Numbered from the stretch's first letter, positions 8,770-17,971 are shown. The stretch is 64,000 nucleotides of DNA from Methylobacterium aquaticum (GCF_016804325.1 NZ_CP043627.1:158501-222500); one strand, 5' to 3'. Program-made: numbers and translations. Notes: generated by a model not told the origin, from the letters alone.

Positions 8770-9894
8770 ATGGAACACGTGAAGCCCCCGACCGGTCCCG
8801 GACATTCCCCCGCCCCGGCGCCGCCGCCCGCGGCGGGAACCTCCGCCTTTGCCCGCGCGGCCCTGGTGATCGCCCTCGGCGCCCTCGGCGTCTGGGTGCT
8901 GCATCCCTTCCTGCCGGCGCTGGTCTGGGCGGTGATCCTGGCGATCGCCCTGTGGCCCCTGCGCGAGCGGCTGGTGCGGATCAAGCCGCCCGGCAAGCAC
9001 AACCTGCTGTGGCCGGCCGTGCTCACGCTTGCGGTCGCCCTGGTGATCCTGGTGCCGCTGATCGTCGTCGCCATCCAGGCGGCGCGGGAGGCGCACGACG
9101 CGGTGGCATTCTGGCGCCAGATCGAGGAGCAGGGCTGGCCGGTGCCGGATTTCGTCGCGCACCTGCCGTTCGGGGCGTCGCAGGTCGCGGCCTGGTGGCA
9201 GGAGAACCTGAGCCATCCGCAGGGCTCGTCCGAGGTCCTCAAGCGCGTCGACCAGTCGATCAACCACTCGTCGCTGGTCGGGTTCGGCCGCACCTTCGGC
9301 AGCCAGATCGTCCACCGGGCGATGCTGTTCGGCTTCACGCTGCTCGCCCTGTTCTTCCTGTTCCGCGACGGGCCGGCGCTGGCCGCGCAAGGGCTCTCGG
9401 CGGCGCGCCGCCTGTTCGGCCCGCGGGGCGAGCGGGTGGCGCGGCAGATGGCGGCCTCGGTCCACGGCACCGTCGACGGGCTGGTGCTGGTCGGCCTCGG
9501 CGAAGGCTTCCTGCTCGGCCTGGTCTACTACTTCGCCGGGGTGCCGCATCCGGTCCTGCTCGGTGCCTTCACGGCACTCGCCGCGATGATCCCGTTCGGG
9601 GCGCCCGTCGCCTTCGGCCTCGCCGCGCTCCTCGCCGCGGCACAGGGCGGGGTCACCGCGGCGATCGTGGTGGCGGTGGCGGGCCTCGTCGTCACCTTCG
9701 TGGCCGACCACTTCGTCCGTCCGGTCCTGATCGGGGGTGCCACCCGGCTGCCGTTCCTGTGGGTCCTGCTCGGAATCCTGGGCGGCGTGGAGAGTTTCGG
9801 GCTCCTGGGCCTGTTCCTGGGCCCGGCCGTTATGGCGGCGTTGGTGTTGCTGTGGCGAGAATACACGGAAGGGGACGGCCAGCCCGTCGCCTGA
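8770..9894 (+). CDS. AI-2E family transporter (PerM-like)
   Basis: Membrane protein of about 374 residues of the AI-2E / PerM family. After a proline-rich N-terminus there are two helices (about 20-60), a third near 80-100, a soluble segment around 110-170, and then a dense block of helices to the C-terminus. The family end-motif region FVADHFVRPVLIGGATRLPFLW is clear. Members export small molecules or exchange ions; the substrate cannot be told. The ATG at 8770 is preferred because GGAAGGA lies 11 bases upstream. An ATG at 8758 also exists but overlaps the ribosome binding site. It is transcribed divergently from acpXL. Confidence 0.85.
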   Translation: MEHVKPPTGPGHSPAPAPPPAAGTSAFARAALVIALGALGVWVLHPFLPALVWAVILAIALWPLRERLVRIKPPGKHNLLWPAVLTLAVALVILVPLIVVAIQAAREAHDAVAFWRQIEEQGWPVPDFVAHLPFGASQVAAWWQENLSHPQGSSEVLKRVDQSINHSSLVGFGRTFGSQIVHRAMLFGFTLLALFFLFRDGPALAAQGLSAARRLFGPRGERVARQMAASVHGTVDGLVLVGLGEGFLLGLVYYFAGVPHPVLLGAFTALAAMIPFGAPVAFGLAALLAAAQGGVTAAIVVAVAGLVVTFVADHFVRPVLIGGATRLPFLWVLLGILGGVESFGLLGLFLGPAVMAALVLLWREYTEGDGQPVA

Positions 9895-9927
9895 AAACGC
9901 CCGTCGCCTGCCCGAAAGACGCTCCCG

Positions 9928-10344
9928 ATGAGATTCCTGATCGCCGCGGCCCTGCTCGCCGGCTTCTCCGCCTGTCCCGCCGCGGCGCAATGGGACGACG
10001 ACCGCCCGACCGCCCGGCGCGGCGAGCGGTACGACGACCGTCGCGATCCCGGCCTGCGCTTCGGCGACGACGACCGCCGCGGGGATTTCGACCGGCGCGA
10101 CCGCCGGGATGTGGAGCGCGGCGACCCCGACGAGATCATGCCGCGCCGCCGCGACCGGGACGATCGCGGCCGCCGTGATGCGGAAGGGCGCTGGCGGGAC
10201 GACCGGTCCCGGGCGGACCGGTACGATCGCTACGACCGTTACGATCGCTACGGTCCCTCGCCCTATGGGCCGATCGGGCCCCAGCCCGTGCCCGGCGGCG
10301 TCTTCGTCGTGCCGCCGCCGATTCCCGGGTCGAACCGCTACTGA
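9928..10344 (+). CDS. Secreted Arg/Asp-rich hypothetical protein
   Basis: A 138-residue protein. It has a clear signal peptide (about 20 residues, ending in CPAAAQ) and then a highly charged, disordered stretch made almost only of Arg and Asp (for example DDDRRGDFDRRDRRD). Next is a short RYD tandem repeat (RADRYDRYDRYDRYG, about residues 95-109) and a Gly/Pro-rich tail ending PGSNRY. Similar Arg/Asp-rich periplasmic proteins are common in Rhizobiales and have no assigned function. It follows the transporter gene by 33 bases on the same strand. Confidence 0.65.
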   Translation: MRFLIAAALLAGFSACPAAAQWDDDRPTARRGERYDDRRDPGLRFGDDDRRGDFDRRDRRDVERGDPDEIMPRRRDRDDRGRRDAEGRWRDDRSRADRYDRYDRYDRYGPSPYGPIGPQPVPGGVFVVPPPIPGSNRY

Positions 10345-10743
10345 TCGAGTTCGACTCGATCGCTCCGCACGAGGGAAAGCTCGGGAGCCTCTCGAGGCAC
10401 GCGGGATGCGACAGGACGACTCGTCCGCGGCTCCTCCTCGTCCCACCCGCGACCTCATCCTGAGGCGCGAGCATTGCTCGCCTCGAAGGAGGGCTCCAGA
10501 GATCTCGGAGACTTCTGGAGCCCTCCTTCGGGGTCGGCCGATTGCCGATCGGCTCACACCTCAGGATGAGGTTGCAGACAGGAGAGACCTCCGCCAGCGG
10601 GCTTCATGCCCATGTCGTGCGCCGTTCACCGAGCCGCCCCTGACTTGCGCGGTACTCTTCCAAGGTATGGGAGCCGAGACACGCATCCTGTTGTCGACGA
10701 TCGATCAGACACCGAAAACCCACCGATCCCCCGCGAGGTCCCG
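10345..10743. other. Intergenic region with palindromic repeat
   Basis: This 399-base gap holds one dispersed palindromic element (10453-10571, described separately). The rest shows no convincing gene: the frame that is open upstream of the Rid-family start lacks a recognisable protein and crosses the repeat. Confidence 0.6.
10453..10571. repeat. Palindromic repeat, family B copy 1
   Basis: A nested palindrome. The outer arms are CCTCATCCTGAGG and CCTCAGGATGAGG, and the inner arms are CTCGAAGGAGGGCTCCAG and CTGGAGCCCTCCTTCG, with a variable spacer and a short central loop. A second copy with the same architecture lies at 53828-53946. This is a BIME-like dispersed intergenic repeat. Confidence 0.9.
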
Positions 10744-11223
10744 ATGAACCAACCCTCCCCTCTGCGCGGCGAGCCCGCCCGCCGCCTTGCCGCCCTCGGC
10801 CTCGCGCTGCCGCGGGTGCCCGAGCCCCGCGGCGCCTTCCTGCCGTTCTCGCGCATCGGCTCGACCCTGTGGCTCGCCGGCCAGATCTGCGAATGGGAAG
10901 GGGAAGTGCGGTTCACCGGGCCGGTGACCGACATCGCGACCGGGCAGGAGGCGGCGCGGATCTGCGCGCTCAACCTGCTGGCGTCCTTGAGCCTCGCCCT
11001 CGACGGCGATCTCGACCGGGTGGTGCGTTGCCACCGCCTCGGCGGCTTCGTGCAGGTCGAGCAGGGCTGGCCCGACGTGCCGAAGGCGGTCAACGGTGCC
11101 TCCGACCTGATGGCGGAGCTGTTCGGTGAGGCCGGGCGCCACGCCCGCACGGCGATCGGCGTCGCCAGCCTGCCGGCCAATGCGAGCGTCGAGGTCGACG
11201 GGATCTTCGAAGTGAGAGCCTAG
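10744..11223 (+). CDS. Rid-family (YjgF/YER057c-like) protein
   Basis: A 159-residue protein of the Rid superfamily, the YjgF-like subgroup with long N-terminus. The conserved segments are WLAGQICEWEG (about 40-50), the region around AARICALNLLASL, and the C-terminal trimer strand ARTAIGVASLPANASVEVDGIFEV. Rid proteins are small trimers that hydrolyse reactive imines and enamines in the cytoplasm, though many subgroups lack the catalytic Arg arrangement. The start at 10744 is the first ATG that gives a family-like N-terminus. The stop overlaps the end of the converging response-regulator gene by four bases. Confidence 0.85.
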   Translation: MNQPSPLRGEPARRLAALGLALPRVPEPRGAFLPFSRIGSTLWLAGQICEWEGEVRFTGPVTDIATGQEAARICALNLLASLSLALDGDLDRVVRCHRLGGFVQVEQGWPDVPKAVNGASDLMAELFGEAGRHARTAIGVASLPANASVEVDGIFEVRA

Positions 11224-11639
11224 TGCGCGTCGCTCGCGGCGCCGCCGGTATGATAGCCGGCGGCCTGCTCGACCAACGTGAGGATGTCGAGGGCCCGCCA
11301 CGGCTTCGGAATGAAGGTGGCCGACATCCGCAGGTCGCTCGGCTGGTCGCCGGCATCACCCGAGGTGAGCAGGACGTGGACCCGCGGCCAGGTGACGCCG
11401 ATGATCCGGGCCAGCTCGAACCCGCCGATCTGGCCCGGGGTCCGCACGTCCGAGAAGACGACGTTCACCTCGTCGCCCCGCTCGCGCAGGATCGCGAGCG
11501 CCTTCTCGGCGGTCTCGGCCTCGATGACGCGAAAGCCCGTTTCCTCCAGCAGCGTGGCCGCGAGGAAACGCTCCTCCGGTTCGTCCTCGACGACCAGGAT
11601 CACGGGCTGGGTCTTCGCGGCGGCGCTGGACTCGGTCAT
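11220..11639 (-). CDS. Single-domain response regulator
   Basis: A CheY-like receiver of 139 residues with no output domain. It has the acidic pair Glu18-Asp19 in VVEDEP, phospho-acceptor Asp64 in VVFSDVRTPG, the switch Thr92 in VLLTSGD and the conserved Lys112 in FIPKPW. Such stand-alone receivers relay phosphate or bind a partner protein. In Methylobacterium they are numerous, often near sensory kinases, but no kinase lies nearby. It converges on the Rid-family gene. Confidence 0.88.
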   Translation of the reverse strand: MTESSAAAKTQPVILVVEDEPEERFLAATLLEETGFRVIEAETAEKALAILRERGDEVNVVFSDVRTPGQIGGFELARIIGVTWPRVHVLLTSGDAGDQPSDLRMSATFIPKPWRALDILTLVEQAAGYHTGGAASDAH

Positions 11640-11749
11640 GTGCAGGGAACGAGCTTGCGGCTCACTGGTTGCATAGCTCCCGGAGCCCTCCGCTCATCCT
11701 TTCCGAGGTGTTGCGGCAATGCAAGGCTCAGCCCGACCGCGGAGGCGAA

Positions 11750-12640
11750 TCAGGCGACGCCGTGGTTGCGGAACCACGCCAGCATCCGCCCCCAGCCGTC
11801 CTCCGCCGGCCCCTTGCGGTAGCTCGGGCGATAATCGGCGTGGAAGCCGTGCGGCGCGTCCGGGAAGACGACGATCTCGACCTCCTTGCCCGCCGCCTTG
11901 GCCGCCTCGCGCGCCTTCTCGACGTCGGCGACCGGGATGCCGGTATCGGCGCCGCCGTAGAGGCCGAGGATCGGCGCGCGGATCTCCGGGATCACGTCGG
12001 CGGCGGTCCTGGGCTGGATGCCCGTGCGGGTGCCGCCGAAATTGCCGTACCAGGCGACGCCGGCCTTCAGGCTGGTGCTGTGGGCCGCGTAGAGCCACAC
12101 GGTGCGCCCGCCGCGACACCAGCCGGTGATGCCGAGCTTGCCCGCATCGCCCTTCGCCTCGGCCGCCGCCCAGGCGGCGGTCGCGTCGAGATCGGCCATC
12201 ACCTGCGCGTCCGGCGTCTTCGACACCACCTCGCGGACGATCTCCTGCACGTCGGTCATCTTGGAGACATCGCCCTGGCGGGCGAACAGCTCCGGCGCCA
12301 CCGCGGTGTAGCCGGCCTTGGCGAGCCGCCGGCAGATGTCCTTGATGTAGTCGTGGACCCCGAAGATCTCCTCGACCACGAGGACGATCGGGAACGGCCC
12401 GGCCCCCTGCGGCATCGCCCGGTAGGCCGGCATTGGCCCGTCGCCGACCGGGATCCGAACCTCGCCGGCGACGATGCCGGTCTCGTCGGTGCGGATGGCT
12501 TGCGCCTCGACCCGGGTGGTGGCGAGCGTCAGCCCGGTCATCAGGCTCGTCATCACGAAGCCGCGCCGGGAGAAGGGCGGGATCACCAGTCCGTCGAGCT
12601 GTTCGAGGTCGTCGGTCCGCGCATCGTCGCTCGTCGCCAT
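11750..12640 (-). CDS. Tat-exported dienelactone hydrolase family protein
   Basis: An alpha/beta hydrolase of 296 residues in the dienelactone hydrolase family, with Cys175 in TGWCRGG as nucleophile, Asp232 in YGGADTGIP and His264 in APHGFHADY as the likely triad. The N-terminus carries a twin-arginine signal (SRRGFV at 24-29 followed by a hydrophobic stretch and VEAQA), so the enzyme should fold in the cytoplasm and be exported to the periplasm. Similar Tat-bearing members are known. The natural substrate is not evident. A canonical dienelactone hydrolase works in chlorocatechol breakdown, but no such pathway genes are near. Confidence 0.87.
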   Translation of the reverse strand: MATSDDARTDDLEQLDGLVIPPFSRRGFVMTSLMTGLTLATTRVEAQAIRTDETGIVAGEVRIPVGDGPMPAYRAMPQGAGPFPIVLVVEEIFGVHDYIKDICRRLAKAGYTAVAPELFARQGDVSKMTDVQEIVREVVSKTPDAQVMADLDATAAWAAAEAKGDAGKLGITGWCRGGRTVWLYAAHSTSLKAGVAWYGNFGGTRTGIQPRTAADVIPEIRAPILGLYGGADTGIPVADVEKAREAAKAAGKEVEIVVFPDAPHGFHADYRPSYRKGPAEDGWGRMLAWFRNHGVA

Positions 12641-12768
12641 CCTGGTCCTCCCGTGCCGGACGCCTTCTGGCGCCGGGGCGCGATCATGCGGGCCGGGCGC
12701 GTGAGGGCAAGCGCGAACACGCCGCGCGGCCGGTCACGATCCGGTCAGGCACGAGGATGTGGTTCAAG

Positions 12769-12800
12769 AAAAAGGGCCGCCCGCGCGAACGGACGGCCCT
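12769..12800 (-). terminator. Rho-independent terminator
   Basis: On the minus strand a GC-rich stem (GGGCCGTCCG paired with CGGGCGGCCC, six-base loop) is followed directly by TTTTTCTTG. It lies about 20 bases after the stop of the gene ending at 12823 and fits a terminator for it. Confidence 0.9.
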
Positions 12801-12822
12801 TCGATCGATCCCGATGCGCCGC

Positions 12823-13587
12823 TCACGCCACCGCGGCCTTGCGGGACTTGGCGTTGCTGCGGGCCGGCCAGCCCAGAGCGACGAGCCGGGCCTTGGCGTG
12901 CTCGCGGACCTCGTCGCGCAGGCCCGGCGGCATCGCGGCGAGCGCCGCTTGCGTCTCGGGCGCGAGCATCAGGTCGGTCACCGCGTTGATCGACTGCGCC
13001 TGGTCGATGCGGGCGGTGAGGTCGGCTTCCGACTCCGACGCCTCGGCGCGGGGCGCCTCGTCCCGCGGCGCGTCGGCATCGTTGGCGGCCTCGGCCTCGC
13101 GGTCGGACTCTTCGGCATCGTGCCGCTCGCGCACGGGCTCGGGCCGGCGCGACTGGTTCGCCGCCACCAGGTCGGGCCGGCTCGCCTTGAACTCGTCGGC
13201 CTCGTCCTCGGAATAGAGCAGGCCGTGCAGGCCGGCGAGCTTGAGGATGACCCGGTCCTTGGCCCGCTTCTCCGCCATGGCGAAGACGTAGGCCGCCTGT
13301 TTGCCCGAGACGCGGTAGTTCACGCCGATCAAGGCCTCGCCGATCGACCACTCGGTGCGGTCGCCGTTCGGGCCCGGCATGTGGCCGGTCACCAGGATCA
13401 CCGCCTCGTCCCGCTCGGCCCGCACGATCACCGGGGCGTCGAAGCGGATGCGGGCCTGCACGGCGATCCGCTCCAGGGCCTTGTGGTAGATCACGGCGGT
13501 GCCCTGCACGCGCCAGACGTTGCCGGCCAGCGGCTCGCCGTAGGTGGCGAGGATGTCCGCGATCTGCTTGTCCGTGGTTGCGCTCAT
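12823..13587 (-). CDS. Conserved phage-type protein, function unknown
   Basis: A 254-residue cytoplasmic protein. The N-terminal half is conserved-looking: YHKALERIAVQARIRFD (34-50), VILVTGHM (63-70), RTEWSIGEA (77-85) and AMAEKRAKDRVILKLAGLHG (103-122). The middle (about 145-205) is an acidic, Glu/Ala/Asp-rich linker, and a short basic C-terminal domain ends in RSNAKSRKAAVA. The pattern of the first half is one I associate with proteins of prophages and plasmids in Alphaproteobacteria, but no activity is established and I do not assign one. The start at 13587 has a GGTGAG-like site upstream. It has its own terminator, so it is a single-gene unit with no phage genes beside it. Confidence 0.75.
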   Translation of the reverse strand: MSATTDKQIADILATYGEPLAGNVWRVQGTAVIYHKALERIAVQARIRFDAPVIVRAERDEAVILVTGHMPGPNGDRTEWSIGEALIGVNYRVSGKQAAYVFAMAEKRAKDRVILKLAGLHGLLYSEDEADEFKASRPDLVAANQSRRPEPVRERHDAEESDREAEAANDADAPRDEAPRAEASESEADLTARIDQAQSINAVTDLMLAPETQAALAAMPPGLRDEVREHAKARLVALGWPARSNAKSRKAAVA

Positions 13588-13925
13588 CTCGATCGATCTC
13601 ACCTGCTGACAGCGGATCCGGACGGGCGGGGGAATCGGCCGGTTCCACATTTGTTCTTATAGCACGAGAGATGGGGCGGCGCGAGCGTTTTCGCGATAGC
13701 GACGCGAGATCAGAGGCCCGCCGGGGATGATGTTCTTGTCGCACCCTCGCTCCCGCCGACACCCTGCCCAGATGATCCGGCGACCCGTCACGGCGCATCG
13801 ACACGGCGACGATTGCCGCGGCGTTGCTCCAGGCAGGTAAGTTCGCTAAATGTTCCTAAAGACCTGAGCCTCTAGAACTTGAGCGTGTCGGCGCGTCGGC
13901 GCCGGCTCTGGCCCCGGAGCCCCGC

Positions 13926-14606
13926 ATGAGCACCCCTGCCCTCCTCGATTCCGCGACCCTGCTCGAACGCCCTGGGCAACGCCGCGGCGCCTTGCGGAGC
14001 GCCGCTCCCCGGCGCGGCGCGGCCCTCGTGGCCGCGGTTCCGCGCCCGGCCCTGGTCGCGGATTTCCTCGCCATCGCGGCCCTCGACCCGGCGGTGGAAC
14101 GCCTGCGCGCCGCCACCGCCCCGGTCCGCCTGACCCTCGGCGACACGGTTCTGGAGCATGCCGCCGATTTCGAGCAGGCGCGCACCGACGAGCCGGGCCT
14201 CCTCGTCGACGTGGTGGCGGAGGGCGATCTCGCGCGGCACCCCTTCCGCACGGCCTACGTGGCGGGCGAGCCGGTGGTGGCCGAGGACGGCCGCCGCTTC
14301 GTCATCGAGAGTGCCGCGACCCTGCGGGCCGAGCCGCGGATCTCGACGGTGCGGCTGATCATGGCCTGCCGCCGCACCCATGTCTCGGCCGGCGACCGGG
14401 TGCGGATCCTGCACCACCTCGACGAGTGCGGCACCGGTCGCCTGGTCGAATGCGCCGCCATGGCGATCAACGCCCAGGACGGCGTCGCGGCGGTGCTGGC
14501 CCTCGCCGTCGAAGGGCTGGTTGCGGTGGATATCAGCCGCCCGATCCTGCCGGAGACGCCGGTGCGGCGGCGGATGCTGCCGTATCCGGACCCGTTCGGG
14601 TTCTAG
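13926..14606 (+). CDS. Hypothetical protein, unrecognised
   Basis: A 226-residue protein with strong GC-rich codon use and no signal peptide or membrane helix. I do not recognise the family. It has an Arg/Ala-rich N-terminus (about 1-45), a central part with the segments RLTLGDTVLEHAADF and LVDVVAEGDLARHPF, and a basic C-terminus ending in MLPYPDPFGF. It is flanked by non-coding gaps on both sides and transcribed alone. Confidence 0.6.
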   Translation: MSTPALLDSATLLERPGQRRGALRSAAPRRGAALVAAVPRPALVADFLAIAALDPAVERLRAATAPVRLTLGDTVLEHAADFEQARTDEPGLLVDVVAEGDLARHPFRTAYVAGEPVVAEDGRRFVIESAATLRAEPRISTVRLIMACRRTHVSAGDRVRILHHLDECGTGRLVECAAMAINAQDGVAAVLALAVEGLVAVDISRPILPETPVRRRMLPYPDPFGF

Positions 14607-14748
14607 AGCATGTTCCGACGACGTGGATACCGGTCCGTCGTCGGCAATGCGACGAGATCAAAACCCTGGAGAGCGTCGCGATGGCAGCCCGATCATGAAG
14701 CGCTCTCGTTCGCTTCGGCATCGGGAAGACCGGTCCGGTGCCTTTGAC

Positions 14749-14790
14749 GTCATCAGCCCGGGCTCGCCGCAGGCGAGAACCCGGGATGAC
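14749..14790. repeat. Hairpin repeat GTCATC..CCCGGG
   Basis: Inverted repeat with arms GTCATC-ag-CCCGGG-c-TCGCC and GGCGA-gaa-CCCGGGATGAC around a three-base loop. It sits in a gap that otherwise holds nothing recognisable (14607-14905). Sequences of this kind are typical dispersed hairpins of Rhizobiales genomes. Confidence 0.75.
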
Positions 14791-14905
14791 GGGGGAGGGT
14801 GTCACACGAAATCAGGAAGATCACTTCCGGATTTCGTCTCACGAGCCCGCGGCGCGGGGCGACGCCAGTTTCCGCATCGCGAAGCGATCACCCCGCTACG
14901 GTCCC

Positions 14906-16369
14906 CTACCCCCCGAACACCGACGTCAGCTGCTGCCCACCCCGGGTGATCGTCACCTCCCACATCGAGGCCGGGGCGCGGGTCATGCGCTCCAGGTCCT
15001 TGGTCGAGGTCACCGGGGCGCCGTTCACCGCCACCACGAGGTCGCCCTTCTGCAGGCCGGCCCGGTTGGCGAGGCTGCCGCCCTCGACCTCGGCGATGAT
15101 GACGCCGTCTCCTTGCGACTGGGCCGGCAGGTCGAGCTGCAGGTCCTCGACCACCGCCGGCGACAGGTTGACCGCGGTGGCGCCGAGGAAGGGCGAGCGG
15201 GTCTTCACCTTCAGGGTGTCGCGGGGCCGCGTCTCCGGCGCGGGACCTAAGCGCACCGGCACCGTCATGCGGCTGGAGCCGCGCAGGACCGTGAGCTTGG
15301 TCTCGCCCTTGATGCCTTTCAACGCGAAGCGGTAGCCGAAGGCTTCCGGGTCGTCGACGGTCTGGCCGTCCACCGCCAGGACCACGTCGCCGCGCTTCAG
15401 CCCCGCCTCCTCGGCCGGGCTCTTCGGCTGCATCGAGGCTACCAGCACTCCGGTCGGGTGGTCGAGGCCGACGCTGTCGGCGATGTCCGGGGTCACGTGC
15501 TGGAGCCGGGCGCCGAGCCAGGGCCGGCGCACCGTCTTGGCCCCACCCTTGGCGGTCTCGACCACCGCCTTGACCATACTGGCGGGGATGGCGAAGCCGA
15601 TGCCGTGGCTGCCGCCCGACTGCGAGTAGATCGCCGTGTTGATGCCGACGAGGCCGCCGTTGAGATCGACCAGCGCGCCGCCGGAATTGCCCGGGTTGAT
15701 CGCCGCGTCGGTCTGGATGAAGAACTGGTAGTCGGCCGAGCCGACCTGGGTGCGGGCCAGCGCCGAGACGATGCCCTGCGTCACCGTCTGGCCGACGCCG
15801 AACGGGTTGCCGATGGCGATGACGAAATCGCCGACCTGCAGGTGCTCGGAATCGCCGATCTCCATCGGCGTCAGGCCGCCGCTCGGGCTCTTGATCTTCA
15901 GGATCGCCAGATCGGTGCGGGGGTCGCGCAGGATGATCTGCGCCTCGAACTCGCGCCGGTCGTTCAGCGCCACCTTCACCTCGTTCATGTTCTCGATGAC
16001 GTGGTTGTTGGTGACGATCAGCCCCGAGGCGTCGACGATCACGCCCGAGCCCAGCGACCGCTGCGCCCGCTCCTGCGGCAGGTTCGGGCCGGCATCGCCG
16101 AAGAAGCGGCGCAGGAACTCGTCCATGGCGCCGCGATTGGCGGCACGCTTCTCGACATGGGTGCCGTAGACGTTGACGACGCTCGGCGCCGCGCGCTTGA
16201 CCAGCGGCGCGAAGGAGAGCTGCACCTGCGCCTTCGACTCAGGCACGGCCCGGTTGTCCGTGAGAGCGCGGAACGGCGGAACCGACTCGGCCTGCGCGGC
16301 CGCCGGTCGGGCGACCCCGAGGAGGAGCGCGGCGAGCAGCAGGGAGGTCGTCGGGCGGCGCATCGGCAT
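14906..16369 (-). CDS. Do-family periplasmic serine protease
   Basis: DegP/DegQ-like protease of about 487 residues. It has a signal peptide (1-26), a trypsin-like domain with triad His123 (TNNHVIEN), Asp153 (RTDLAILKI) and Ser229 (PGNSGGALVD), and two PDZ domains (about 285-370 and 395-480). It degrades or refolds damaged envelope proteins in the periplasm. The start at 16369 gives a clean signal peptide; a second ATG six bases later is equally possible. It lies 38 bases after the glycosyltransferase gene on the same strand, so the two are probably cotranscribed. Confidence 0.9.
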   Translation of the reverse strand: MPMRRPTTSLLLAALLLGVARPAAAQAESVPPFRALTDNRAVPESKAQVQLSFAPLVKRAAPSVVNVYGTHVEKRAANRGAMDEFLRRFFGDAGPNLPQERAQRSLGSGVIVDASGLIVTNNHVIENMNEVKVALNDRREFEAQIILRDPRTDLAILKIKSPSGGLTPMEIGDSEHLQVGDFVIAIGNPFGVGQTVTQGIVSALARTQVGSADYQFFIQTDAAINPGNSGGALVDLNGGLVGINTAIYSQSGGSHGIGFAIPASMVKAVVETAKGGAKTVRRPWLGARLQHVTPDIADSVGLDHPTGVLVASMQPKSPAEEAGLKRGDVVLAVDGQTVDDPEAFGYRFALKGIKGETKLTVLRGSSRMTVPVRLGPAPETRPRDTLKVKTRSPFLGATAVNLSPAVVEDLQLDLPAQSQGDGVIIAEVEGGSLANRAGLQKGDLVVAVNGAPVTSTKDLERMTRAPASMWEVTITRGGQQLTSVFGG

Positions 16370-16407
16370 TCGGCTCCGAAAGGTCGGTCTGGATTCTGGG
16401 TGCTCTC

Positions 16408-17664
16408 TCACATGACAGCACTACGCTGAAAAGATGGCGCCTCGGCCGCAGCCGTCATCCCCGCATAGAGGCGGCAGAGCGCGCCCGCATGGGCGGCGAG
16501 CGTCGTCGGGGCGGACCAGTAGGCGGCATGGGCGGTCCTTCCGAGCCGGCGGACCAGGGCGTCGTCCTTCAGCCGGCCGAAGGCCTGCGCGAGCGCGGCG
16601 AGGTCGGGGGCGGTGACGAAGCCGGTTTCGCCGTCCCGGATCTTCTCGGCCGCGCCGGCCCGGTCGGAGGCGATGGCCGGGATGCCGGCGGCGAGCGCCT
16701 CGTAGATCGTCAGCGGGCCGGTCTCGAGCCAGCGTGACGGCGCCACCACGGCCCGGGCGCGGCGGCGCAGCAGCGCCTCGACCTCCGCCGGGGCGCGCCA
16801 GCCGATCACCTCGGTTCCCGGCACGGCGCGCAGCTCGTCGGCGAGCGGCCCGTCGCCGATGAAGAGCGACGGTATTCCGGCCCGGTGGGCTCCTTGCGCC
16901 ACGAGGTCGGCGCCCTTCTCCCGGGTGAAGCGGCCGACGAAGGCGACCGCGTCACCGGCGGCCGGATCGGCCGGGGCGGCGCGCTCGACCCGGACCGGGT
17001 TGTCGATGCGGTGGTGGCGGAAGCCGATGCCCGGCATCATCGGCTCGATCCGCGCCCGGCTGCCGTCCGAGACATGGACGAGATCGATCGCGCGGTAGTC
17101 GGTGGTGCGGGTGATCGCCGCCCGTTGCGCGACGTAGCGCGCCACCCGCACCGCCTTGTGAACCCGCGATTGCGGATCGCAGGAGGCCGCGAGGCAGGGG
17201 CCCGAGAGCGGGCGCACGCTGCAGGGCTCGGCTGTGTCGAAGCGGTAATAGAGACCGTTCGGGCAGAGCAGGAAGTAGTCGTGCAGGGTGATCGCCACGG
17301 GCAGGCCGCTGCGCGCCAGGACCGGAAAAATCGCCGGCGAGAGCGAGCGGGTCCATTGGTGCAGGTGCAGCACGTCGGGCCGGTCCGGCAGGGCCGCGAG
17401 CGCCGCGTCGAGGCGCCGCGCCGCCTCGCGGTTCCAGATCCCCTCGATCGCGCCGCGCCAGGCCGGCCGCTCCCACACGTCGACGAGGCCCAGACCCACC
17501 CGGCGGATGCCCGGATGATCGAGCAGCGGGTCGGCCGGCCCGTCGGCCCCGTGGATCAGCGTGACGGCGACGCCGCATTCGGCGAGCCCGCGGGCGGATT
17601 CGATCGCGACCTTCTCGGCGCCGCCCTTCGGCGTCGCGAAATTCGTCAGGATGCCGACATGCAT
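16408..17664 (-). CDS. GT4-family glycosyltransferase
   Basis: A 418-residue retaining glycosyltransferase with two Rossmann-like domains. The N-terminal acceptor domain starts HVGILTNFATPKGGAEKVA, with a Cys-containing insert (LLCPNGLYYRF, about 145-180). The C-terminal nucleotide-sugar domain has FVGRFTREKGADLV and the EX7E motif in ETGPLTIYEALAAGIP (the Glu pair about 340-350). It most likely adds a sugar to a surface polysaccharide or lipopolysaccharide; the sugar and acceptor are unknown. No other polysaccharide genes are adjacent. Confidence 0.87.
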   Translation of the reverse strand: MHVGILTNFATPKGGAEKVAIESARGLAECGVAVTLIHGADGPADPLLDHPGIRRVGLGLVDVWERPAWRGAIEGIWNREAARRLDAALAALPDRPDVLHLHQWTRSLSPAIFPVLARSGLPVAITLHDYFLLCPNGLYYRFDTAEPCSVRPLSGPCLAASCDPQSRVHKAVRVARYVAQRAAITRTTDYRAIDLVHVSDGSRARIEPMMPGIGFRHHRIDNPVRVERAAPADPAAGDAVAFVGRFTREKGADLVAQGAHRAGIPSLFIGDGPLADELRAVPGTEVIGWRAPAEVEALLRRRARAVVAPSRWLETGPLTIYEALAAGIPAIASDRAGAAEKIRDGETGFVTAPDLAALAQAFGRLKDDALVRRLGRTAHAAYWSAPTTLAAHAGALCRLYAGMTAAAEAPSFQRSAVM

Positions 17665-17794
17665 CGGAAGGGCCCTCTCACCCGGACAACCCTACCCGGC
17701 AAGGCGCCAGCATCCGGTTAAGCGCCCGGCGGACGAAACAGGCTCGGGGCCCGCGCGTTAGCCGCGCAGATCATCCGGATACGAGGAGACACCC

Positions 17795-17971
17795 ATGAGC
17801 GAGACCAAGACGCCGAACCAGGACCAGCCGGGCTTTCGCCGCGACGGCGCCTCCCCGGACGACAAGGCCCGGCCCGAGAACCAGCAGAGCAAGCTCAGCG
17901 AGCGACTCGACGAGGCGCTGGAGGAAACGTTCCCGACGAGCGACCCGGTCTCGGTGAAGATCACGAAGTAA
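17795..17971 (+). CDS. Small conserved-type protein (58 aa)
   Basis: A 58-residue hydrophilic protein preceded by a good GAGGAG site at 17783-17788. The first half is rich in Asp, Pro and Gln. The second half is SKLSERLDEALEETFPTSDP followed by VSVKITK. The ending EETFPTSDPVSV is a pattern I know from small uncharacterised proteins of Rhizobiales. It has no signal peptide or membrane helix. Its stop codon TAA (17969-17971) directly touches the MITE-like element, whose first base is the last base of the stop. Confidence 0.75.
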   Translation: MSETKTPNQDQPGFRRDGASPDDKARPENQQSKLSERLDEALEETFPTSDPVSVKITK

